The notes beneath the pieces were generated by a model, which saw nothing but the letters and a program-made list of their open reading frames with translations, was not told where the DNA came from and ran no database searches. The translations under genes and the position numbers were made by a program. From NCBI GenBank assembly GCA_016208645.1, contig JACQXP010000332.1:1-23093 (forward strand): a stretch of DNA of 23,093 bases, in the 5' to 3' direction. This DNA comes from Candidatus Methylomirabilota bacterium (GTDB taxonomy: Bacteria; Methylomirabilota; Methylomirabilia; Methylomirabilales; 2-02-FULL-66-22). This document shows, in pieces, positions 17,233 through 23,093 of this stretch (position 1 is its first letter; every line of letters starts with the position of its first letter).

Positions 17233-17253
17233 CCCTGAGCTTGTCGAAGGGTT
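17233..17253. repeat. CCCTTCGACAAGCTCAGGG-type repeat
   Basis: The sequence ACCCTGAGCTTGTCGAAGGGT has complementary ends (ACCCT/AGGGT). It matches a short palindromic element that I recall seeing between genes in many unrelated GC-rich bacteria. Its function is unknown to me. It directly follows the 14-bp hairpin. Confidence 0.55.
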
Positions 17254-17450
17254 CGAGACCGCGAAACCGCCAACCTTCGGGCTGGTCGCGGGATCGCTCC
17301 CGGGACCGTCGAGTCCGCCCTCTCCCCGAGGGACAGGGTGGATCGGAGGACCTTCGTTCACCGTCAGTTTAGGGAGTGGGCGTGGGCCTGTCTGTCAGGG
17401 AAGCCCCGAAAAATGCGGGAAAGTGCGTCGGGGAAAACACGACACTCTCG

Positions 17451-17530
17451 AATGCGGAATTCGGAATGGCGAATGCGGAATGACTACTGCTGATCAGAAA
17501 TTCCGCATTCCGCACTCCGCATTCCGCATT
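17451..17530. repeat. 31-bp imperfect inverted repeat of AATGCGGAAT words
   Basis: The arms at 17451-17481 and 17500-17530 pair at about 27 of 31 positions across an 18-nt loop. Each arm is itself built of repeated GCGGAAT words. It begins 6 bp after the response regulator stop (17537) on the minus strand, so it probably ends or stabilises the sensor-operon transcript. It belongs to the same word-repeat class as the patches at 696-775, 4811-4880 and 8403-8433. Confidence 0.65.
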
Positions 17531-17536
17531 GTGGGG

Positions 17537-18196
17537 TCAGTCGGTGTCCTTGAGGAGGCCGTGGTGGAGGGCGTACCGGACAAGCTCGGCCCGGCCCTTG
17601 AGGCCCAGTTTCTCCGTCAGGCGGGCCTTGTAGGTTTCGACGGACTTCACGCTGATGCAAAGCTTGTCGGCAACTTCCTGGTTGGTGTGGCCGTGGGCGA
17701 TCAGCCGCAGGACCTCCCGCTCCCGGTCGCTCAAGGCCGGGGTTTCGCCAGCGGATGTCTTCGGCTCCATCACCTCCTCCACTAGGGCCTTCGCCAGGGA
17801 GGGATCGAGGAAGACTTCACCACGGGCCGCTGCCCGGATGGCCGCCAGCAGCTCTGTGTCGGCCGCTTTCTTCAGGACGTACCCGGACGCGCCGGCCCGC
17901 AGCACCTGCCGCAGGTACCCGCGATCGTCATGCATGGACAGGATGAGAACCTTCGCGGCCGGAAGGTCGCGCTTGATGCGGGCCGTGGCGTCAATCCCGC
18001 TCATCCCGGGCATCCCGATGTCCATCACGACCACGTCGGGGCGCAGGGCCTGCGTCAGGCGGACCGCCTCCGCGCCGTCAGCGGCCTCGCCGACCACCTC
18101 GAAGTCGCGCTGGGCGGCCAGCAGGGCGCGGAGGCCGGCCCGGAGGACCGCGTGGTCATCCGCCAGCAGGATGCGAATCCGCTTGGAGGTATTCAC
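17537..18196 (-). CDS. NarL/FixJ-family response regulator
   Basis: Two-component DNA-binding regulator of 219 residues. The receiver domain (about 5-122) has the acidic pair in LADDHAVLRAG, phosphoacceptor D59 in VVVMDIGMPGMSG, and K109 in GYVLKKA. The LuxR-type helix-turn-helix (about 150-212) reads LSDREREVLRLIAHG then the recognition region around SVKSVETYKARL. The start is the GTG at 18196, with GGAG 7 nt upstream; a GTG at 18199 is next to it. The long frame reaching 18352 passes through a repeat and is rejected. It lies 40 bp after the NarX-type kinase gene, its likely partner, and 440 bp before the oxidoreductase operon, its likely target. TtrR of tetrathionate respiration is of the same general type. 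Confidence 0.93.
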   Translation of the reverse strand: MNTSKRIRILLADDHAVLRAGLRALLAAQRDFEVVGEAADGAEAVRLTQALRPDVVVMDIGMPGMSGIDATARIKRDLPAAKVLILSMHDDRGYLRQVLRAGASGYVLKKAADTELLAAIRAAARGEVFLDPSLAKALVEEVMEPKTSAGETPALSDREREVLRLIAHGHTNQEVADKLCISVKSVETYKARLTEKLGLKGRAELVRYALHHGLLKDTD

Positions 18197-18236
18197 CACG
18201 ATTCTCCGCTGGCCTCGCGCATTCCGTCCGCCCTCC

Positions 18237-19685
18237 TCACCCGTTCCTCTCCCCCTCACTGGGGGGAGAGGCACCCAGGGGGTACCCGGTGAGGGGGAGG
18301 GGCAGCGGCACCTCCACGAAGACGGTGGTTCCATTCCCCGGTGCGGATTCAACGGTCAGGGTGCCGCCCAGCAGGGTGGCCCGCTCGCGCATGCCGAACA
18401 CACCCAGGCACCTCTCCTCCCGTGACTCGCTCATGCAGCTCGCCACGTCGAAGCCGCGGCCGTCGTCCTCCACGATCAGCCTGACGGACCCGCGTCGTGC
18501 CTCCAGGAGGAGGCTCACGGACTGAGCACCGGCATGGCGGGCCACGTTGGTCAGGGCCTCCTGGGTGATCCGGTACAGGGCGGTCTCCAGGGAGGCGGGC
18601 AACCGCGGGCCCACACGCAGGTTGGTCTCGAAGGTCACCCGGATTCCGTGAGTCCGGCGAAACTCCTCCACGATCCGATCCACGGCGGGGACCAGGCCGA
18701 GGTCATCCAAGACGCTGGGCCGCAGTTGCAGGGCCAGATCATGCACGGCATCCAGGGTCTTGCCGGTCAGCGCCCGGAGGTCCGCCAGCGACTCCCGCAT
18801 CTCGGCGAGCTCGGGCCGTTGCTCCAGCAGCTTCAGGCCGACCATCAGGGAGGTCAGGGCCTGGCTGGTCTCATCGTGCAACTCCCGGGCGATGCGCTTG
18901 CGCTCGTCCTCTTGCGCGGTGATGACCTGCTCCAGCAGGCGGGCGCGCATTTGCTCCTTGCGCGCCAGTTCGTCATGGGACCGGGCAAGCTCCGTGGTCA
19001 TTGCGTTAAACGCCAACGCCAGTTGCCCGATCTCGTCCGCGCGGTCCACGGCGACCCGTTGACTCAGGTCGCCGGCCTGAACGGCCCTGGCGCTGTCCCG
19101 CAGCCGCTGGATCGGGTGGACCATCCGCCGGGAGAACCGCCAGATGCTGCCGATGCCCACGAGCATCAGGACGAATAGGACGGCCAGGACCTTGAGGGCA
19201 AGATCCCGCAGCATTTGGTCCACACCCGCCCGGGACATCCCCAGCCGGACGGCGCCGACAGGGAGACCCCGCATCCGTATGGGCACAGCCACATCGTACA
19301 GACGCTCCCCCGTTGGTCCGGCGATCCAAGTGACCGATGGATCAGGTCGCGCCAGAATCTGGCGCGTGCGAGGATCGGTCAGGACGGCGTGAACCTGGCT
19401 CGGATCGGTGTGGGCCAGGGCCTGCCCGCGACTATCGGTTTCCCGCAGAACCCGCACCAGCTTGAACAGGGCGTAGTCATCCTCACGCAGGATTGGGTCC
19501 ACGCTCTGTTGGGCCAAATGCGTCGCCATGAGGAGGCCGCGGTTCTGCAGCTCCTGTTCCAGCACGCGCTGCTCGTGGACAAGCAGGTATCCCACTACCC
19601 CCAAGACGACCAGCGACACAAAGCCGAAGATGCGGCTCGTGAACGTGATGGCGAGCGAGTTCCGCAGCTCAGCCCACTTGCTCAC
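18237..19685 (-). CDS. NarX-type sensor histidine kinase
   Basis: Membrane kinase of 482 residues. It has a helix at about 13-36, a periplasmic domain (about 37-163), a second helix (about 164-184) and a HAMP domain (about 185-240). The HisKA_3 domain follows, with phospho-acceptor H270 in ARELHDETSQAL, then an ATPase domain with N380 in EALTNVARHA and G1 box DDGRGFD at 407-413. The start GTG at 19685 overlaps the stop of the binding-protein gene by 4 bp (GTGA), implying coupled translation and a joint role: the binding protein would present ligand to the kinase's periplasmic domain. The last 20 or so residues (PLTGYPLGASPPSEGE) are encoded by an intergenic-type C-rich/G-rich palindrome and are probably a read-through tail. 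Partner regulator is encoded next. Confidence 0.93.
   Translation of the reverse strand: MSKWAELRNSLAITFTSRIFGFVSLVVLGVVGYLLVHEQRVLEQELQNRGLLMATHLAQQSVDPILREDDYALFKLVRVLRETDSRGQALAHTDPSQVHAVLTDPRTRQILARPDPSVTWIAGPTGERLYDVAVPIRMRGLPVGAVRLGMSRAGVDQMLRDLALKVLAVLFVLMLVGIGSIWRFSRRMVHPIQRLRDSARAVQAGDLSQRVAVDRADEIGQLALAFNAMTTELARSHDELARKEQMRARLLEQVITAQEDERKRIARELHDETSQALTSLMVGLKLLEQRPELAEMRESLADLRALTGKTLDAVHDLALQLRPSVLDDLGLVPAVDRIVEEFRRTHGIRVTFETNLRVGPRLPASLETALYRITQEALTNVARHAGAQSVSLLLEARRGSVRLIVEDDGRGFDVASCMSESREERCLGVFGMRERATLLGGTLTVESAPGNGTTVFVEVPLPLPLTGYPLGASPPSEGERNG
18246..18300. repeat. C-rich/G-rich palindromic repeat inside the kinase 3' end
   Basis: CCTCTCCCCC (18246-18255) pairs exactly with GGGGGAGAGG (18262-18271) around a TCACTG loop. 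A second pairing involves CCCTCAC against GGTGAGGG (18289-18296). The element resembles the stem after glpX (661-695). It encodes the final residues of the histidine kinase and lies just before the regulator gene, where it could form a hairpin in the operon mRNA. Confidence 0.6.
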
Positions 19686-20581
19686 CGGATCCTTGCCCTT
19701 TCCATCACCCGCAGCATCTTCCGAATGCTGTCGTACAGGCGGTCGTCCCCGGGGATAAACCGGTCCACCCCTAGTTTTCTCAGTATCCCCTGGCCTGCCG
19801 GGTCTTGGTCCAACCTGAGAAAAAGGTCCCGGAGGGCTCGCCTCGTCGCCGGGTCGAGGTTCTTGGGAACCCCCACGGGCTGCGCCCCGAAGGAGGGAGA
19901 GCGGTGAACGATTCGGGTCTGAGCGACCAGGGCTGGCTTCGTGACTTGGAGATAGTCATAGATCAGACTGTCCACGGCTGCCCCATCAACCACGCTTTCA
20001 GCGACTGCCTCGATGGAATTGTCGTGGCTGTAGGTGAACAGGGTCTTGGCGAAGAAGGTCGCAGGCTGCCGGCCCCGCGAGACGAGATAGTACACCGGGT
20101 AGAGGTAGCCCGAGGTGGACAGCGGATCGGTGAAGGCAAATCGCTTCCGGTGCAATTCCTCCAGGGAGGCCGCCGTGCTGGACTGGGGCACGATGATGTA
20201 GGAACGATAGGTCGGGCTGCCGTTGATGACGGGGACGGCAAGGAGTTCCACCCCGTACTGGCGCTTGGCGTGCACGTACGTTCCCGAGCACAGGATTGCG
20301 GCGTCCAGCTTCCCGGTTCCCAGCATGTCATTGACTTCCTGGTACGTCCGCCGCTGCTTCATCTCCACCGGGCGCCCGAGTTTGGCTGCGATGTAGTCCA
20401 TCAACTCCTGATAGACGTTGAGGGTTTCCTCCGGGGAGATCATGGCGGCGACGGCGATCCGGAGCGGGGTCCTTTCCTTCCCTGCTTGTGCGGCTTCGGC
20501 CCGGGAGGGGGCGGCGCCAGCTATCAGAAGCCCCCAGGCGAGGGGAACCGCTACGCATCCCCACGCAAACCGCGGTGCCAT
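19682..20581 (-). CDS. PhnD/AioX-like periplasmic substrate-binding protein
   Basis: Periplasmic binding protein of the phosphate/phosphonate (PhnD, PBP type 2) class, 299 residues, with a cleavable signal peptide (hydrophobic 10-25, likely cut near 28-31). Landmarks are LRIAVAAMISPEETLNVYQELMDYI, typical of PhnD-like proteins, TGKLDAAILCSGTYV, YIIVPQSST and PLSTSGYLYP. No ABC permease or ATPase is nearby; instead the gene overlaps a histidine kinase by 4 bp, so it is a sensory accessory protein, as in AioX-AioS or the N-terminal domain of TtrS. The only cysteine of the mature protein is C98 in AAILCSGTY, a position similar to the arsenite-binding cysteine I recall for AioX. Ligand is inferred to be an oxyanion. 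GGAGG lies 7 nt before the ATG. Confidence 0.88.
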   Translation of the reverse strand: MAPRFAWGCVAVPLAWGLLIAGAAPSRAEAAQAGKERTPLRIAVAAMISPEETLNVYQELMDYIAAKLGRPVEMKQRRTYQEVNDMLGTGKLDAAILCSGTYVHAKRQYGVELLAVPVINGSPTYRSYIIVPQSSTAASLEELHRKRFAFTDPLSTSGYLYPVYYLVSRGRQPATFFAKTLFTYSHDNSIEAVAESVVDGAAVDSLIYDYLQVTKPALVAQTRIVHRSPSFGAQPVGVPKNLDPATRRALRDLFLRLDQDPAGQGILRKLGVDRFIPGDDRLYDSIRKMLRVMERARIR

Positions 20582-20639
20582 GCTATGTCCTCCAGCTATT
20601 GGCCTGACCGGGCCCGGGATCCAGATTCCCGACTGCTAC

Positions 20640-20668
20640 AGTCTAGAATGTCTCCAGCGCTCCGCCAA
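20640..20668 (-). promoter_or_regulatory. Putative promoter of the binding protein-kinase-regulator operon
   Basis: On the minus strand TTGGCG (20663-20668) and TAGACT (20640-20645) are separated by 17 bp, matching a sigma-70 type -35/-10 pair at 4 of 6 positions each. The start codon is about 58 nt downstream of the -10. It lies in the 208-bp divergent region shared with arsR. Confidence 0.45.
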
Positions 20669-20731
20669 GGCGAAAGGTCTTGTCAGCGTCATAGGCGTCG
20701 GACAACGGACAAGTCCAATCTGGCTTTGCCG

Positions 20732-20760
20732 TTGACAGGCCACAAGAGGACCGGTAGGTT
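20732..20760 (+). promoter_or_regulatory. Putative promoter of first arsR
   Basis: A perfect -35 TTGACA (20732-20737) is followed after 17 bp by TAGGTT (20755-20760), a weak -10. TATGAT at 20761-20766 is a better -10 sequence but would need a 23-bp spacer. The operator-like dyad at 20759-20780 overlaps this region, as expected for ArsR autoregulation. Confidence 0.5.
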
Positions 20761-20780
20761 TATGATCAGATACTCATGGA
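20759..20780. promoter_or_regulatory. Operator-like imperfect dyad before first arsR
   Basis: TTTATGA (20759-20765) and TCATGGA (20774-20780) form 7-bp arms matching at five positions, separated by 8 bp. The spacing equals that of the better dyad before the second arsR. It overlaps the likely -10 region and lies 9 bp before the start codon. An ArsR binding site is inferred. Confidence 0.4.
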
Positions 20781-20789
20781 GGGGCGACG

Positions 20790-21110
20790 ATGCGCGACCA
20801 TATCCTGGAGTTGAAGGCGAACATCCTGAAGGCGCTGGGACAGCCGACCCGGCTGAAGATCCTGGAGCTGCTCCGGAACGGCGAGCGATGCGTGTGTGAG
20901 ATCTTCCCTGCCATCCAGGAAGAACAGTCCAACGTCTCGCGCCACCTGGCCCTGATGAAAGCGGCCGGGATCCTGGCCTCGCGGAAGCAGGGGCAGATGG
21001 TGCACTATCGTGTCCGGGACCCGCAGGTCTTCAAACTGCTGGATGGGGTCACCGCCCTCCTCAAGACCCACATGGAAGACCGCAAGACCCTGTCCCGCCG
21101 GTTAACCTGA
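20790..21110 (+). CDS. arsR: ArsR-family repressor (first copy)
   Basis: Small winged-helix repressor of 106 residues that releases DNA when As(III) binds. The helix-turn-helix region follows the metal site GERCVCEIF, with C34 and C36 in the helix where classical ArsR proteins carry their As(III)-binding cysteines. SNVSRHLALMKAAGIL is the recognition helix and GQMVHYRV the wing. The ATG at 20790 has GGAGGGG about 5-6 nt upstream. It is divergent from the sensor operon and is the first gene of the arsenic cluster. A promoter and a dyad lie just upstream, suggesting autorepression. A third metal cysteine, present in some ArsR proteins, is not seen nearby. Confidence 0.93.
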   Translation: MRDHILELKANILKALGQPTRLKILELLRNGERCVCEIFPAIQEEQSNVSRHLALMKAAGILASRKQGQMVHYRVRDPQVFKLLDGVTALLKTHMEDRKTLSRRLT

Positions 21111-21143
21111 AGACAACGGGACACTGAGGCCTCAAGAACTGGC

Positions 21144-21172
21144 TTGACGGGGTCAGCCTGAAGGCATAATAT
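21144..21172 (+). promoter_or_regulatory. Putative promoter of second arsR-acr3-arsC
   Basis: TTGACG (21144-21149) and TAATAT (21167-21172) are 17 bp apart; CATAAT at 21165-21170 is an alternative -10. This AT-rich -10 stands out from the GC-rich surroundings. The ATATGC dyad overlaps its downstream edge. It would allow the second arsR and the exporter genes to be controlled separately from the first arsR. Confidence 0.6.
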
Positions 21173-21190
21173 ATGCAACAGTCCGCATAT
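21171..21190. promoter_or_regulatory. ArsR operator-like perfect dyad
   Basis: ATATGC (21171-21176) and GCATAT (21185-21190) are perfect inverted arms separated by 8 bp. The site overlaps the predicted -10 and transcription start, and lies 20 bp before the GTG of the second arsR, a classic place for an ArsR/SmtB-family repressor to block RNA polymerase. Confidence 0.65.
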
Positions 21191-21210
21191 GATCCTAAGG
21201 TCCAACTGCC

Positions 21211-21582
21211 GTGAAAGACATGACCCGACTCCTGGCTGCCCTTGCAGACCCGACCCGCCTGCGGCTGGTCCGCCTATTGCTCCGGGAGGAACTATGTGTC
21301 TGCGAGTTGGTGGACGCCCTCCGGATTCCGCAATACAAGGTCTCGCGACACCTCAGCAGGTTGCGGAATGTTGGGTTGGTGCGTGCTCGGCGCAACGGGC
21401 GCTGGATGTATTACAGCATCGGGCGTCAGGTCGCGCTGAACGGATTCCATCAAGATTTGCTCAAGGTCATTGACGCTTCCATGGAGGGGACATCCGAGGC
21501 AAAAAGAGACGATGCCCGTTTGTCCCGGCGGCTGGCCATGCGGCGGGCTGGGCAGTGCGTGGTGGGGAAGACCTGCTGTTGA
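21211..21582 (+). CDS. arsR: ArsR-family repressor (second copy)
   Basis: Winged-helix arsenic-responsive repressor of 123 residues. The As(III)-site motif is LREELCVCELVDAL, with C29 and C31. YKVSRHLSRLRNVGLV is the recognition helix and GRWMYYSI the wing. It differs clearly from the first arsR (for example ADPTRLRLVRLLL against GQPTRLKILELL), so it is not a recent duplicate. The start GTG at 21211 has AAGG about 11 nt upstream; an ATG at 21220 is also possible. The C terminus ends GQCVVGKTCC, adding three cysteines (116, 122, 123) that could form an extra metal site. It lies 70 bp before the arsenite exporter gene and probably controls it. Confidence 0.92.
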   Translation: MKDMTRLLAALADPTRLRLVRLLLREELCVCELVDALRIPQYKVSRHLSRLRNVGLVRARRNGRWMYYSIGRQVALNGFHQDLLKVIDASMEGTSEAKRDDARLSRRLAMRRAGQCVVGKTCC

Positions 21583-21652
21583 TTCTTTTGGCCCGCACAT
21601 AGGCGGGCACGCGCGTACAAATTCCAGTCACCCATGCAGGGAGACACCGCCG

Positions 21653-22814
21653 ATGGATCTGCGTCGCGGCTGGTTCCACATTGTGCAGGACTGCCGCATG
21701 CTCCCGGTCTTCGTGGTCGTGAGCATGGCGGTCGGCATCGCCTTCGGCAAACTGTACGGCATCTCCAATTTTGAGCTGACACCACCCATTGACGCCATCA
21801 AGGCCATCTTCCGGGGACAGTATGAGTTCACAATTCCAAACACCCTGGCCCTGGGGGTGGTCATCGGCTTGTTCCTGATGATGTTTCCAGCCATGACCAA
21901 GATCCGGTTCGAAGATCTCGGGAAGTCGGCCCGCTCCCCGAAGCAGTTGCTGATCGTGCTGTTCTTCAACTATGCGATTGCGCCGTTCTTCATGCTCGGC
22001 CTGGCCAAGCTGTTCCTGGCCGGCCACCCCGACCTGTACACCGGCCTGGTCTTGTATGGCCTGGCCCCGTGCATCGCCATGGTGATCGTGTTCACGTTCC
22101 TGGCGCTGGGGAACAACGCCATGGCCATTATCCTGGTGGCCATCAACTCCATCATGCAGATGCTCCTGATTCCGGTCTATGCCAAGCTGCTGCTGGGCGA
22201 GATCCGGTTCGACGTCTGGGTGGTCGGGGAGAGCGTGATCCTGTACCTGGGAATTCCCCTGATCGCCGGATTCTTCACACGACGGATCGGGATCGCGCGA
22301 ATGGGGGAGGCGGGGTTCGACCGGCTGAAGACGGGCCTGGAGACCCTCTCCATCTTGGGGCTCCTCTTCACTCTGATCGTGATGTTCGCCCTGAAGGGGG
22401 ACCTGATCCTGGAGCGGCCGGCCATCATCCTCCAGATGGCCATCCCCATGACCCTGTTCTTCTGGCTCATCTTCGGGGTGGTGTACTTCACCGGGTGGGG
22501 GCTCGGGCTGGATTATGAAGACTCCGTGGCTGGGCCTGGACTACGAGGATTCCGTGGCCGTGGCCTTCAACAGCACCGGGCGGGACTTCGAGATCGCCAT
22601 CGCCATCGCCATCACGGCGTTCAGTCCGGCGGTGGCCCTGGCCACCGTCGTCGGTCCCCTCATCGAGGTGCCGGTCATGCTGGCTCTGGTCTGGTTTGCG
22701 CGGAAGACGAAGTATCGCCTGTTCGAGGTCCACGGTCGCGTGAAGACGGCCATTCCCCTGGACACCACAACGTTGCTCCAGCCAGCTCCGGCAACGAAGC
22801 CCCAGAGGCCGTAG
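21653..22814 (+). pseudogene. acr3: Acr3-type arsenite exporter, frameshifted by a 28-nt duplication
   Basis: Inner-membrane As(III) efflux carrier of the ACR3 (BART superfamily) type with about ten hydrophobic helices. The ATG at 21653 has GGAG 9 nt upstream. The first frame covers about residues 1-292, including the essential C140 in YGLAPCIAMV. At 22508-22563 the GLDYEDSVA segment is encoded twice with a 28-nt offset, which shifts the frame by one. The second frame carries on with AVAFNSTGRDFEIAIAIAI, holding the conserved FE(L/I)AIA glutamate, to the stop at 22814. Taking out 28 nt restores a 377-residue protein of normal length. Without that the first frame gives a nonsense tail to 22849, overlapping arsC. 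The damage may be real or an assembly join between two strain alleles. Confidence 0.85.
22499..22563 (+). repeat. Imperfect 28-nt tandem duplication within acr3
   Basis: The copies start at CTG 22508 and CTG 22536. Over the first 24 nt they differ at five positions, all third codon positions, so both encode LDYEDSVA. The join shares TGGCT (22527-22531), which ends one copy and begins the upstream part of the next. This pattern fits two diverged alleles joined at a short overlap rather than simple slippage. Confidence 0.85.
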
Positions 22815-22841
22815 AATCCCGCGTGCCGGTGGGAGGAAAAT

Positions 22842-23093
22842 ATGGGTGATGCCTTCAAGGTGATGTTCGTCTGCACGGGGAATTCCGCCCGGAGCCAGAT
22901 GGCCGAGGGCTTCGCCCGACACCTCGGCCAAGGCAAAATCGAGGCGCACAGCGCCGGGATGGAGCCCAGCCGCCTGAACCCCTTCGCCGTGGCCGTGATG
23001 CGGGAGAAGGGCATAGATATCTCCAACCAGCAATCGAAGGCCTTTGACGAGGACCTGGCCCGCCGGATTGACGTGGTCGTGACGGTGTGCGGC
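22842..23093 (+). CDS. arsC: Arsenate reductase, thioredoxin-coupled type (ArsC), 3' end missing
   Basis: Cytoplasmic enzyme reducing arsenate to arsenite, which Acr3 then exports. It belongs to the low-molecular-weight phosphatase fold. The catalytic P-loop CTGNSARS holds C11 and R17 (CX5R). The second redox cysteine C83 is in VVVTVCG at the window edge; the third, normally a few residues further on, lies outside. The window holds 84 codons; the family is about 130-140 residues. The ATG at 22842 has GGGAGG 5-6 nt upstream and lies 27 bp after the acr3 stop. The closely related phosphatase family is an alternative, but the position directly after acr3 and the VCG segment favour arsenate reductase. 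Confidence 0.93.
   Translation, partial: MGDAFKVMFVCTGNSARSQMAEGFARHLGQGKIEAHSAGMEPSRLNPFAVAVMREKGIDISNQQSKAFDEDLARRIDVVVTVCG

Larger units (their letters stand above)
17097..17536. other. 440-bp intergenic region with several palindromic repeats
   Basis: No gene is supported here. From the cytochrome side it contains: about 100 bp with no clear promoter that I can name; a perfect 14-bp hairpin (17201-17232); a CCCTGAGCTTGTCGAAGGG element (17233-17253); GC-rich sequence to about 17440; and a 31-bp imperfect hairpin (17451-17530) directly after the response regulator stop. The promoter for the oxidoreductase operon and any regulator binding site should lie between 17097 and about 17440, but none stands out. 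A sigma-54 type TGGC-N-GC box was looked for and not found. Confidence 0.6.

Noticed and set aside
16662..17273. A 203-residue version of the triheme cytochrome starting at 17273
   Set aside because: It would translate the 14-bp hairpin and the CCCTGAGC repeat and place the lipoprotein signal internally; a strong Shine-Dalgarno precedes the ATG at 17096.
17097..17450. Sigma-54 promoter for the oxidoreductase operon
   Set aside because: TTGGCAAAGG-like sequence occurs on the minus strand but without a properly spaced GC-type -12 element, and the linked regulator is of the NarL/FixJ type, not the sigma-54 activator type.
22508..22563. Programmed ribosomal frameshift in acr3
   Set aside because: No slippery heptamer or downstream structure is apparent, the segment is duplicated rather than simply shifted, and the gene family does not need frameshifting.

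Overview
The window is GC-rich bacterial DNA with tightly packed genes, no rRNA or tRNA, no CRISPR array and no recognisable insertion sequence. The coding style (many GTG starts, 4-bp stop/start overlaps, AT-rich word-like repeats in the gaps between genes) suggests an uncultivated GC-rich lineage such as Methylomirabilota/Rokubacteria or a deltaproteobacterial relative. That placement is inference only; no marker gene was compared.

Layout. Positions 1-3826 (+ strand) hold housekeeping genes: the 3' part of glpX (class II fructose-1,6-bisphosphatase), hisS and aspS. A perfect 22-bp palindrome separates aspS from the convergent xerD-type recombinase. Positions 3901-10106 (- strand) hold xerD, a GT4 glycosyltransferase, a membrane GT2 glycosyltransferase, dtd (D-aminoacyl-tRNA deacylase), a 22-codon remnant of an acetyltransferase, and three small enzymes (VOC/GLOD5-like, Rid family, DinB-like).

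Positions 10209-20581 (- strand) form the most interesting part. Read in transcription order from 20581 downwards it encodes a PhnD/AioX-like periplasmic binding protein, a NarX-type histidine kinase and a NarL/FixJ-type response regulator. After a 440-bp repeat-rich gap come a triheme lipoprotein cytochrome c, a 969-residue Tat-exported molybdopterin oxidoreductase colinear with tetrathionate reductase TtrA, a four-cluster ferredoxin subunit (TtrB-like), a TorD-family chaperone, a receiver-only protein, and a membrane sensor with a periplasmic CxxCH motif and a His box but no ATPase domain.

Positions 20790-23093 (+ strand, divergent from the sensor operon) encode arsenic resistance: two ArsR repressors with separate promoters and operator-like dyads, an Acr3 arsenite exporter broken by a 28-nt imperfect duplication, and the start of a thioredoxin-type arsenate reductase.

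How it may fit together (inference): the binding protein would bind an oxyanion in the periplasm and signal through the kinase and regulator to the oxidoreductase operon. The enzyme would exchange electrons through the ferredoxin subunit and the lipid-anchored cytochrome. No NrfD-like membrane subunit is present in the window. The fold points to a TtrA/SrdA-type enzyme (tetrathionate, selenate or similar), while the neighbouring ars genes and the AioX-like sensor point to arsenic. The sequence alone does not settle the substrate.
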